A DNA stretch of 6,023 nt from positions 1-6,023 of the forward strand of contig JAFMQT010000302.1 of the NCBI GenBank assembly GCA_017354515.1. Direction: 5' to 3'. This DNA comes from Nocardia sp. GTDB taxonomy: Bacteria > Actinomycetota > Actinomycetes > Mycobacteriales > Mycobacteriaceae. How positions within the stretch are numbered: the stretch's first letter is position 1; each line of letters opens with the position of its first letter. A model generated the notes under the pieces. That model had not been told where the DNA came from, did no database searches, and saw nothing but the letters and a program-made list of their open reading frames with translations. This document shows positions 1 through 5,844 of this stretch, piece by piece. The position numbers were made by a program, and so were the translations under genes.

Positions 1-573
1 CGTGGTAACGCGTTCGTGGCGCGCGATCTCATCCCCGATCACGCGTTGATCGAACAGCTGTATGTCAGCACCACCTTCCGGCGGCTGATCGCCGAATGTT
101 TCGGTCTGTCGCAGTTGTACGAGTTGTCCGATCCACTGGCCGGGTTGTGCCTCAATGTCGTGGCACCCGGCATGTCGCATCCGTGGCATTTCGACACCAA
201 CGAGTTCACGGTGTCGATGCTGACCCAGGAGCCGGAAGCGGGCGGGGTGTTCGAATACTGTCCCGGTATCCGCAGTCCCGAGGCCGAGAACCTCGGCGAT
301 GTGCGGGCCGTCCTCACCGGTTCGGCGACGGAATTGATCCGGCGGCTGCGCCTGCGGCCCGGTGATCTGCAGTTGTTCCAAGGCCGCTTCTCCCTGCATC
401 GGGTGTCGCCGGTCGAAGGCGGAATCCAGAGGCACAGCGCCATTTTCGCCTACAGTCAGCGGCCCGGGGTGGTGGGTGCGCTCGAACGCACCCGGCAACT
501 GTTCGGTCGGGTGCTGCCCGATCATGTGGCCGCGGCCGGCACCGCCGTGCGCGGCGACCGGCTACTCGACTGA
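1..573 (+). CDS. Fe(II)/2-oxoglutarate-dependent oxygenase, BesD/HalD-like group (5' end outside window)
   Basis: The frame is open from base 1, and the protein enters the window without a start codon. About 190 codons are visible. Relatives are roughly 250-280 residues long, so an N-terminal portion lies upstream. The non-haem iron site is clear: WHFD supplies His (187-189) and Asp (193-195), and SLHRV supplies the distal His (397-399). An Arg at 430-432, eleven residues after that His, is well placed to bind the 2-oxoglutarate carboxylate. Supporting family signatures are EAGGVFEYCPGIRS after the first motif, RPGDLQLFQGR before the second, and AIFAYSQRPG near the end. Enzymes of this group act on free amino acids or small amines. 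Halogenases such as BesD replace the Asp with Gly, so the retained Asp favours hydroxylation (inference). It is the first visible gene of a three-gene operon, 27 nt upstream of a methyltransferase gene. The exact substrate cannot be read from sequence. Sure of the superfamily, less sure of the subgroup. Confidence 0.85.
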   Translation, partial: RGNAFVARDLIPDHALIEQLYVSTTFRRLIAECFGLSQLYELSDPLAGLCLNVVAPGMSHPWHFDTNEFTVSMLTQEPEAGGVFEYCPGIRSPEAENLGDVRAVLTGSATELIRRLRLRPGDLQLFQGRFSLHRVSPVEGGIQRHSAIFAYSQRPGVVGALERTRQLFGRVLPDHVAAAGTAVRGDRLLD

Positions 574-587
574 TCCGATTCGATACC

Positions 588-594
588 AGGAGGA
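588..594 (+). promoter_or_regulatory. Strong ribosome binding site for the methyltransferase gene
   Basis: AGGAGGA lies 6 nt before a GTG codon at 601. It is a near-perfect anti-Shine-Dalgarno complement and fixes GTG 601 as the start, ahead of the internal ATG at 613. Confidence 0.8.
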
Positions 595-600
595 TCGCCC

Positions 601-1425
601 GTGACGGTTTCCATGCACAGCACCGGAAAGGCCTCGTTCGACGACATCTACGACCGCCCCGATCCACGCGCCTACTGCCATCGGATGAACGAACTCGATT
701 ACTGCATACCGGAATTGGCGAAACCGGCCTTCCTGCAGCAGTTCTCCGAATTCCGCTCCGAGTTCGGCCGCGAGCCCACGGTGCTGGATCTGGGCTGTTC
801 ATACGGCGTGAACGCGGCCCTGATGCGGTTCGGTGTCAGCATGTCCGAACTCGACGAGCATTATCGGGACGCCGATACCGCGACCTGCATCGCGCGTGAT
901 CGTGCCCGGCTGGCATCCGAGGACCGCATTCCGGGCGTGCGTTTCATTGGCATGGATGCCTCGGCGCCGGCGCTGGACTACGGCGCCGCTACCGGACTGC
1001 TGCACGAGATCGTGCACGCCGACCTGGAATCGGAGGATCCGAACGAGAATCAGCGCCGCATCCTGTCCCAGGCGGATCTGGTGATCTCCACCGGCTGCAT
1101 CGGATATGTCACCGGCCGGACCCTGACCCGGATCGTCCGCGCACGCGAGACCGGTCTGCCGTGGATGGCGCACTTCGTGCTCCGGATGTATCCGTTCACG
1201 ACGATCGAGCGGGAACTGGCCGCGCTCGGCTATCGCACCGAGCGCCGGCCCGGAACATTCCGGCAGCGCAGATTCGCCTCGGAGGAGGAGCAGCGGCAGG
1301 TATGCGATACCTTGGCGGCCAACGGAATCGACCCGGCCGGTTACGAATCCGAGGGTTGGTTGCACGCTGAGCTCTATATCTCCAGGCCCGAAGCATCCCC
1401 ATCGACCCCCGAGGACCGCCCGTGA
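601..1425 (+). CDS. Class I SAM-dependent methyltransferase of unknown substrate
   Basis: A 274-residue protein starting at GTG 601, with an AGGAGGA ribosome site. Residues 61-69 read VLDLGCSYG, the glycine-rich motif I that binds S-adenosylmethionine. An acidic position in FIGMDAS (about 115-121) and the HADLES segment (139-144) fit later Rossmann-fold strands. ADLVISTGCIGYV (158-170) looks like the motif IV strand that ends near the catalytic pocket. The N-terminus (FDDIYDRPDPRAY, 13-25) resembles the short lid seen before motif I in small-molecule methyltransferases. There is no signal peptide or membrane segment, so it is a cytosolic enzyme. It lies between an Fe/2OG oxygenase gene and a carnitine acyltransferase gene, and its stop overlaps the next start by 4 nt. 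It therefore probably modifies the same small molecule, by N- or O-methylation. The acceptor atom and substrate are not visible in the sequence. The fold assignment is solid and the pathway role is inference. Confidence 0.85.
   Translation: MTVSMHSTGKASFDDIYDRPDPRAYCHRMNELDYCIPELAKPAFLQQFSEFRSEFGREPTVLDLGCSYGVNAALMRFGVSMSELDEHYRDADTATCIARDRARLASEDRIPGVRFIGMDASAPALDYGAATGLLHEIVHADLESEDPNENQRRILSQADLVISTGCIGYVTGRTLTRIVRARETGLPWMAHFVLRMYPFTTIERELAALGYRTERRPGTFRQRRFASEEEQRQVCDTLAANGIDPAGYESEGWLHAELYISRPEASPSTPEDRP
1411..1425 (+). promoter_or_regulatory. RBS and GTGA stop/start overlap (translational coupling)
   Basis: GAGGA at 1411-1415 sits 6 nt before GTG 1422. The GTG start shares four bases (1422-1425) with the TGA stop of the methyltransferase. 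This is the classic coupling arrangement and supports production of the two proteins in step. Confidence 0.7.
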
Positions 1426-3242
1426 CCGACCGCACCTTCGCCTTCGACGATCAGCTGCCGCGCGTACCGCTGCCTACGCTGGAGGACAGTTGTGAACGCT
1501 TCCTGCAGTGGTCGCGACCACTGCTGACGGAGGACGAATACGCCGTGACCCAGGACGCGGTGGCCGATCTGCTGCGGGCGGAAGGCCCGGCGCGCACATT
1601 GCACGCCGATCTGGAACGGTTCGAGGCCACCCCGGGGGTGGGCAGCTGGCTCGATGAATTCTGGCCCTCCCGGTATCTGGGCCGGCGTGACCGGATCGCG
1701 GTGAACGCGAACTTCTTCTTCCGCTTCCGCGATGACACAGCGCTGGCCTCCTCGACCGCCGCCGATCAGGCCGAGCGGGCCGCCGCGCTGATCACCGCCG
1801 CGGTGAATTTCAAACTGCTGCTGGACCGGGAGGAGATCGAACCGGCCACCCAGCGCGGCGGCGCCCACCTGTCGATGGCGCAGAACAAGTCCCTGTTCTC
1901 CGAGACCCGGATTCCCGGTGATCCGCAGGACGGGGTGCGGGTGCCCTACAGCGAGCAGTGGCCGGGGCCCTCGCAGGCGCGCCACATCCTGGTGTTCCAT
2001 CACGGCGCCATCTTCCGGATGGAGGTCATCGGCGCGGACGGGACGCCGCACGCCCCCGAGGATCTGGTCGAGGGGCTGCGCGAGGTGCACAAGGCCGCCC
2101 CCGAACAGGTCCCGGTAGACAGCTCACCGGGTCACCTGACGACGATGGCCCGCGCGCGGTGGGCCGGGGTGCGGGCGCAGTTGCTGAGCGACGAGGTCAA
2201 CGCCGCCGCCATCGAGACCATCGAGACCGCCCTGTTCTGCGTATGCCTCGACGATATCGTCCCCGCCGACGAATTGGCCGCATGCGATCAGCTGCTGCAC
2301 GGCGACGCTGGGAACCGATGGTTCGACAAATCGGTGTCGTTCATCGTATTCGCCGACGGCAGTAGCGGAATCAATGTCGAACACTGTGGGCTGGACGGCA
2401 CCACCATCCTGTCCTTCGTCGACGCACTGCTGGAGAAGCCGGTCACCGAGCACGCGGCGACATCGGGGGCGCGGCCGCAGGGACGGCCGGTGGTGGAGCG
2501 GGTCGAATTCCGGCTCGATGACCGGTTGCGCGCCGAGATCTCCGAGGCCGCGGCCGATTTCGCGCGGTTCGTCGCCGACAACGCCACCACCACGGTATCC
2601 TTCGATCGGTTCGGCACCAGCCGGGCCAAGCAGCTCGGAATATCCCCGGATGCGTTCGCGCAGTTGAGTTATCAGCTGGCGCACCAGCGCAGTAAGGGCA
2701 AACTGGGCGCGACCTACGAATCCATCGCGACCCGCCAATACCGCAACGGCCGCACCGAGGCGATGCGGGTGGTGACCCAGGAGCTGCTGGATTTCGTTGC
2801 CGCCATGGATGATTCGTCGGCCACCACCAAGACCAGGCTGGCCGCGGCGCGCGCGGCCGCCGCCACCCATGTCGCTCGCGCCAAACAGTGCCAGTCCGGT
2901 CAGGCTCCCGAACAGCATCTATGGGAGCTGGAATGGATTCAGCGCCGGCGCGGCGCGCAGCTGGGAGCCACCGAGGCGATGCCCTTCTTCGACAGCCCCG
3001 GCTGGACGATCACCCGCGACGACTATCTGAGCACCAGTTCGGCGCCGTCGGTGAATGTCGAATTCTTCGGCTTCGGCTGCACCAGCCAGAAGTGCATCGG
3101 CGTAGCGTATGTGCTGCTGCCGGACCGCTGGAATATCTACCTGGCCACGCCCACGGCGGTGGCCGACCAGATGCACCGGTTCGCCGAGCAGCTGCGCGCG
3201 GCCGTAGCCGAACTCGAACAGTTGCTGGCCTCGGCCGAGTAG
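1422..3242 (+). CDS. Choline/carnitine O-acyltransferase family protein
   Basis: A 606-residue protein, the normal length for carnitine acetyl/acyltransferases, which move acyl groups between CoA and the hydroxyl of carnitine or choline. Landmarks run in family order. SRYLGRRDRIAVNANFFFRF (83-102) is the N-terminal signature. NRWFDKSVSFIV (298-309) leads to NVEHCGLDG, whose His321 (codon 2382-2384) matches the catalytic base. KQLGISPDAF (403-412) fits the CoA-binding segment. TYES (431-434) and GRTE (443-446) give Tyr432, Ser434 and Thr445, with the same 13-residue Tyr-to-Thr spacing as the residues that bind the carnitine carboxylate in animal CrAT. LSTSS (536-540) matches the oxyanion STS motif, followed by EFFGFGC (547-553). 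No membrane segment is seen, so a soluble enzyme is expected. It is the last gene of the operon and overlaps the methyltransferase by 4 nt. A strong hairpin follows 6 nt after its stop. Family membership is firm. Carnitine itself as acceptor is likely but not proven, since another hydroxylated betaine would fit. Confidence 0.93.
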   Translation: MTDRTFAFDDQLPRVPLPTLEDSCERFLQWSRPLLTEDEYAVTQDAVADLLRAEGPARTLHADLERFEATPGVGSWLDEFWPSRYLGRRDRIAVNANFFFRFRDDTALASSTAADQAERAAALITAAVNFKLLLDREEIEPATQRGGAHLSMAQNKSLFSETRIPGDPQDGVRVPYSEQWPGPSQARHILVFHHGAIFRMEVIGADGTPHAPEDLVEGLREVHKAAPEQVPVDSSPGHLTTMARARWAGVRAQLLSDEVNAAAIETIETALFCVCLDDIVPADELAACDQLLHGDAGNRWFDKSVSFIVFADGSSGINVEHCGLDGTTILSFVDALLEKPVTEHAATSGARPQGRPVVERVEFRLDDRLRAEISEAAADFARFVADNATTTVSFDRFGTSRAKQLGISPDAFAQLSYQLAHQRSKGKLGATYESIATRQYRNGRTEAMRVVTQELLDFVAAMDDSSATTKTRLAAARAAAATHVARAKQCQSGQAPEQHLWELEWIQRRRGAQLGATEAMPFFDSPGWTITRDDYLSTSSAPSVNVEFFGFGCTSQKCIGVAYVLLPDRWNIYLATPTAVADQMHRFAEQLRAAVAELEQLLASAE

Positions 3243-3248
3243 ACGCCG

Positions 3249-3289
3249 CGCCCGCGGCGCGGTCATCGCAGGTGATGGCGCCGCGGGCG
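3249..3289 (+). terminator. Probable intrinsic terminator hairpin after the acyltransferase gene
   Basis: Bases 3249-3260 and 3278-3289 form a perfect 12-bp GC-rich inverted repeat. The 17-nt interior can extend it: CATC 3264-3267 pairs with GATG 3274-3277 around a 6-nt loop. It begins 6 nt after the TAG stop at 3240-3242 and lies before hisE. There is no T-tract, which is common for actinobacterial terminators. It would isolate the upstream operon from the his genes. Confidence 0.6.
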
Positions 3290-3323
3290 ATGAGGCGATT
3301 GGGGAATGGGCGCGCCGGTCTGA

Positions 3324-3337
3324 AACAATGGCCTCTC
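3324..3337 (+). promoter_or_regulatory. Possible promoter for a leaderless hisE transcript
   Basis: AACAAT at 3324-3329 partly resembles a -10 box and lies 8 nt before the GTG of hisE. No Shine-Dalgarno sequence is visible upstream of that GTG. This fits a leaderless transcript starting at the G of the start codon. No convincing -35 is seen and the -10 match is imperfect, so this is tentative. Confidence 0.3.
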
Positions 3338-3601
3338 GTGAAGACTTTCGAATCCCTGTTCGCCGAGCTGCAGGATCGTGCGGCCAACCGTCCGGAAGGC
3401 TCCGCGACCGTCGCGGCATTGGACGCCGGGGTGCACGCACAGGGCAAGAAGGTGATCGAGGAGGCCGGCGAGGTCTGGATGGCCGCCGAGTACCAGACCG
3501 ACCGGGAACTGGCCGAGGAGATCTCCCAGCTCCTGTACTGGACCCAGGTGCTGATGGTGGGCCGCGGGTTGCGGCTCGAGGACGTGTACCGACATCTGTG
3601 A
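3338..3601 (+). CDS. hisE: Phosphoribosyl-ATP pyrophosphatase
   Basis: An 87-residue protein with GTG start. It hydrolyses phosphoribosyl-ATP to phosphoribosyl-AMP and pyrophosphate, the second step of histidine biosynthesis, in the cytosol. It has the all-alpha MazG-like fold. Acidic metal-binding residues are visible in KKVIEEAGEVWMAA (37-50) and ELAEEISQLLYW (57-68). The C-terminus, RGLRLEDVYRHL, is typical of actinobacterial HisE. The start is chosen because VKTFESLFAEL aligns with the usual N-terminus (VKTFEDLFAEL in M. tuberculosis, from memory). An ATG at 3328 is in another frame. It is followed 45 nt later by hisG, the enzyme that makes its substrate, so the two probably form one transcript. 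HisE is monofunctional here, with no HisI domain fused, as usual in this group. Confidence 0.95.
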   Translation: MKTFESLFAELQDRAANRPEGSATVAALDAGVHAQGKKVIEEAGEVWMAAEYQTDRELAEEISQLLYWTQVLMVGRGLRLEDVYRHL

Positions 3602-3634
3602 CGGTCCGCTCCCGCCGTATCCACCCGCTGTCCC

Positions 3635-3641
3635 GAAAGGA
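3635..3641 (+). promoter_or_regulatory. Ribosome binding site of hisG
   Basis: GAAAGGA at 3635-3641 lies 5 nt before ATG 3647 and supports that start. Confidence 0.6.
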
Positions 3642-3646
3642 CGTCC

Positions 3647-4498
3647 ATGCTTCGCGTCGCTGTCCCCAACAAAGGCTCCCTGTCCGAATCGGCCGTCGAG
3701 ATCCTGAGCGAGGCCGGTTACCGCAAACGCGGCGATTCTCGCGACCTGTCGGTGATCGATGCCGCCAACCAGGTCGAATTCTTCTTCCTGCGGCCCAAGG
3801 ACATCGCCATCTACGTCGGTTCCGGTGAACTCGACCTCGGCATCACCGGCCGCGATCTGGCCCTGGATTCGGCCGCGCCGGTGAGTGAGCGGCTCGCACT
3901 CGGTTTCGGCCGCTCCACCTTCCGCTACGCGGCCCCCGGCGGTACGGACTGGAAGGTGGGTGATCTGGCCGGTAAGCGGATCGCCACCTCCTATCCGAAT
4001 CTGGTGCGCCGGGATCTGCGGCGGCACGGCGTCGAGGCCGAGGTCATCCGCCTCGACGGCGCCGTGGAGATCTCGATCCAGCTGGGTGTGGCCGATGCGA
4101 TCGCCGATGTGGTCGGATCCGGGCGCACCCTGCGCCAGCACAATCTGCACGCCTTCGGTGATTCGCTGTGCGCGTCCGAGGCGGTGCTGATCGAGGCCAA
4201 CGGCTCCGATCCCGGCGACCGCGCCCGCAATCAGCTCGTCGCCCGGGTCAAGGGTGTGGTCTTCGCCCAGCAGTATTTGATGCTGGACTACGACTGCCAC
4301 AAGGATCTGCTGGAACGGGCGGCCGCGATCACCCCGGGCCTGGAATCGCCCACGGTCGCCCCGCTGGCGGATCCGGACTGGGTGGCGGTGCGCGCGCTGG
4401 TTCCGCGTGGCGCGGTCAACGAGGTGATGGATCAGCTCGCCGAGCTGGGTGCCAAGGCCATTCTCGCCTCCGATATCCGATCCTGCCGGGCGCTCTAG
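3647..4498 (+). CDS. hisG: ATP phosphoribosyltransferase, long form
   Basis: A 283-residue protein that condenses ATP with PRPP to give N1-(5-phosphoribosyl)-ATP, the committed step of histidine biosynthesis. It is of the long, hexameric HisG type, which has its own C-terminal ACT-like domain for histidine feedback inhibition and needs no HisZ. Visible landmarks are LRVAVPNKGSLSE (2-14) at the start of the catalytic domain, GELDLGITGRDL (60-71), and ADVVGSGRTL (153-162), the PRPP-binding loop. The regulatory domain covers roughly residues 212-283, with ITPGLESPTVAPL (228-240) and GAKAILASDIRSC (268-280). Length and motifs are normal, so the gene is intact although a broken neighbour begins close to its stop. 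It follows hisE by 45 nt and carries its own ribosome site. Confidence 0.96.
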   Translation: MLRVAVPNKGSLSESAVEILSEAGYRKRGDSRDLSVIDAANQVEFFFLRPKDIAIYVGSGELDLGITGRDLALDSAAPVSERLALGFGRSTFRYAAPGGTDWKVGDLAGKRIATSYPNLVRRDLRRHGVEAEVIRLDGAVEISIQLGVADAIADVVGSGRTLRQHNLHAFGDSLCASEAVLIEANGSDPGDRARNQLVARVKGVVFAQQYLMLDYDCHKDLLERAAAITPGLESPTVAPLADPDWVAVRALVPRGAVNEVMDQLAELGAKAILASDIRSCRAL

Positions 4499-4524
4499 GC
4501 CGGCCGCGGCCATCCGGATAGGGC

Positions 4525-4559
4525 GGCGGGGTCCCCTGGTGGGCCGGGCACAGCCCGCC
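4525..4559. terminator. Weak candidate terminator hairpin between hisG and the recB remnant
   Basis: GGCGGG 4525-4530 can pair with CCCGCC 4554-4559. Alternatively CGGGC 4545-4549 can pair with GCCCG 4553-4557 around an ACA loop. Either fold could end hisG transcription or converging transcription. Stems are short, there is no T-tract, and GC-rich DNA yields such pairs by chance. Confidence 0.25.
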
Positions 4560-4882
4560 TCGGCGAGTAAGTTCTGGTGGCCGGTGACGGTGGCGATCTC
4601 GGGGTACCGGCCGGTCAGCCGCCGCCAGGCCGGTTCCACCAGTGCCGCAGCGTGTTCGGGTGATCGGTCACCTCGCGGGAGCCCGTAGAGTTCCTCCAGT
4701 ACCGCGTGTACGAGGGTCCCGCGGACCGAGGCGACGGTCGTGGGTTCGGGTATCCGGTCGATGGCCCGCAGCCGGTACTCGAGCGGGCACTGCCGGAAAT
4801 CGCTTGCGCGCGAAGGGGACAGCGCCGGGCGGTCGCCGTGGCCGGGCGGATCGGGCGGGGTCGTGCCGGGTGGCGCGGACAT
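4553..4882 (-). pseudogene. Truncated RecB-family (PD-(D/E)XK) nuclease remnant, N-terminal part only
   Basis: Reading on the minus strand from ATG 4882-4880, about 110 codons resemble the N-terminus of the RecB-like exonuclease that neighbours trmI in mycobacteria (Rv2119 type, roughly 280 residues). Key segments are PALSPSRASDFRQCPLEYRL (19-38), with Cys32, the first iron-sulphur ligand of Cas4/AddB-like nucleases, then RAIDRIPEP (39-47) and RGTLVHAVLEELYGLP (54-69), with the family's conserved His59. Recognisable sequence stops near LLAEAG (105-110). The Asp and Asp-Tyr-Lys-Thr-Gly catalytic region and the three C-terminal cysteines are absent. Only about 54 nt remain before the hisG stop, too little for the missing ~170 residues. 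The frame has no stop and runs on antisense through hisG and hisE to 3263. A catalytically dead remnant left by a deletion is most likely. An assembly join is the alternative. Confidence 0.72.
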
Positions 4883-4889
4883 ACCTGGC

Positions 4890-4895
4890 AGGCTA
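4890..4895 (-). promoter_or_regulatory. Candidate -10 box of the recB remnant (leaderless layout)
   Basis: On the minus strand TAGCCT (4895 to 4890) matches the TANNNT actinobacterial -10 pattern and is followed by 7 nt and then the ATG at 4882. No proper Shine-Dalgarno lies before that ATG. The layout suggests a leaderless transcript. It sits in the 48-nt gap shared with the divergent trmI gene. Confidence 0.4.
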
Positions 4896-4922
4896 TCGGC
4901 GGATACCGACACGAACACGAAC

Positions 4923-4927
4923 GGAGA
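4923..4927 (+). promoter_or_regulatory. Ribosome binding site of trmI
   Basis: GGAGA at 4923-4927 lies 3 nt before ATG 4931. The spacing is on the short side but it is the only purine-rich element there. The frame is open further upstream to 4706, but that extension is antisense to the recB remnant and does not resemble TrmI. Confidence 0.5.
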
Positions 4928-4930
4928 TAC

Positions 4931-5764
4931 ATGACGGCCAGACGGACCGGCCCATTCGCCGACGGCGACCGGGTGCAGCTCACCGACGCCAAGGGTCGCC
5001 AGCACACCGTCGTGCTCGAGGCCGGCAAGGAGTTCCACACCCACAAGGGGCCGATCCAGCACGATGAGCTGATCGGCGCGGATGAGGGCACGGTGGTCCA
5101 ATCCGCCAACGGCACACCGTATCTGGCGCTGCGGCCGCTGCTGGTCGACTATGTGCTGTCGATGCCGCGCGGCGCCGCCGTCATCTATCCCAAGGACGCG
5201 GCGCAGATCGTGCACGAGGGCGATGTGTTCCCGGGTGCGCGAGTGCTCGAGGCCGGCGCCGGTTCGGGTGCGCTGACCTGCTCACTGCTGCGTGCGGTGG
5301 GGCCGTACGGCAGCGTGTTGTCCTACGAGATCCGCGAGGATCACGCCGAACACGCCGTGCGCAATGTGGAGCGCTTCTTCGGCGAGCGCCCCGGAAACTG
5401 GACGCTGACCCTCGGCGATGTCGCGGACTACGACGGTGAGCGGGTCGACCGCGCGATCCTGGACATGCTCAAGCCCTGGGACGCGCTGGAAGCGGTGGCG
5501 CGAGCATTGATTCCCGGTGGTGTGCTGATCGTTTACGTCGCGACCGTCACACAGCTGTCCGAGGTGGTCGAGGCGCTGCGCCGGCAGCAGTACTGGACCG
5601 AACCGCGGGCGTGGGAATCGCTGGTGCGGCCCTGGCATGCGGTCGGGCTGGCGGTGCGTCCCGAACACCGCATGCAGGCGCATACGGCCTTCCTGATCAG
5701 CGCACGCCGTCTCGCCGACGGGGTGGTGGCCCCGAAACCGCAACGGCGCCCGTCCAAGGGATGA
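4931..5764 (+). CDS. trmI: tRNA (adenine(58)-N1)-methyltransferase TrmI
   Basis: A 277-residue protein that methylates N1 of A58 in the T-loop of tRNAs, using SAM, usually as a homotetramer. The N-terminal small beta domain is visible in GPFADGDRVQLTDAKGRQ (7-24) and EFHTHKGPIQHDELIG (34-49). SMPRGAAVIYPKDAAQIV (77-94) leads into the Rossmann domain, where VLEAGAGSGALT (105-116) is SAM motif I. SYEIRE (131-136) carries the acidic ribose-binding position and GDVADY (162-167) follows. RAILDMLKPW (174-183) contains the LDxxxPW catalytic-pocket motif, and RPEHRMQAHTAFLI (243-256) is the family C-terminal signature. Length and wording match the M. tuberculosis enzyme Rv2118c (about 280 residues). 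ATG 4931 is chosen because the family N-terminus begins just before GPF. The gene is divergent from the recB remnant and lies upstream of a probable arc/mpa gene, a conserved order in this group. Confidence 0.96.
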   Translation: MTARRTGPFADGDRVQLTDAKGRQHTVVLEAGKEFHTHKGPIQHDELIGADEGTVVQSANGTPYLALRPLLVDYVLSMPRGAAVIYPKDAAQIVHEGDVFPGARVLEAGAGSGALTCSLLRAVGPYGSVLSYEIREDHAEHAVRNVERFFGERPGNWTLTLGDVADYDGERVDRAILDMLKPWDALEAVARALIPGGVLIVYVATVTQLSEVVEALRRQQYWTEPRAWESLVRPWHAVGLAVRPEHRMQAHTAFLISARRLADGVVAPKPQRRPSKG

Positions 5765-5844
5765 GACGGTTCGCCGGGATCGGAAACACGGGCGGGTGGT
5801 GTGACGTTCAATCCGATGTGGGTACTGACAATTAGGCAGTATCG

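Noticed and set aside
799..1365. 188-codon minus-strand open frame opposite the methyltransferase
   Set aside because: It is a shadow of a gene with clear SAM motifs and a strong ribosome site, and has no recognisable domain of its own.
1374..2918. Two long minus-strand open frames (1374-2090 and 2124-2918)
   Set aside because: Both are antisense to the acyltransferase, whose motifs are complete. Their translations show no family signature.
4502..4511. GGCCGCGGCC palindrome just after hisG
   Set aside because: A short self-complementary GC string has no loop and is common by chance at this composition.
4706..4930. N-terminal extension of the trmI frame
   Set aside because: The in-frame upstream codons are antisense to the recB remnant, and the TrmI family N-terminus starts at about ATG 4931.
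3263..5215. 650-codon open frame on the minus strand
   Set aside because: Only its 4553-4882 portion resembles a protein family (RecB N-terminus). The rest is antisense to trmI, hisG and hisE and looks like low-complexity GC-rich shadow sequence.
5750..5769. CCGTC/GACGG inverted repeat across the trmI stop as a terminator
   Set aside because: A 5-bp stem with a 10-nt loop that partly overlaps coding sequence is too weak to support.
5611..5835. 74-codon plus-strand open frame running past the trmI stop
   Set aside because: Most of it overlaps trmI in another frame, and there is no ribosome site or recognisable sequence.
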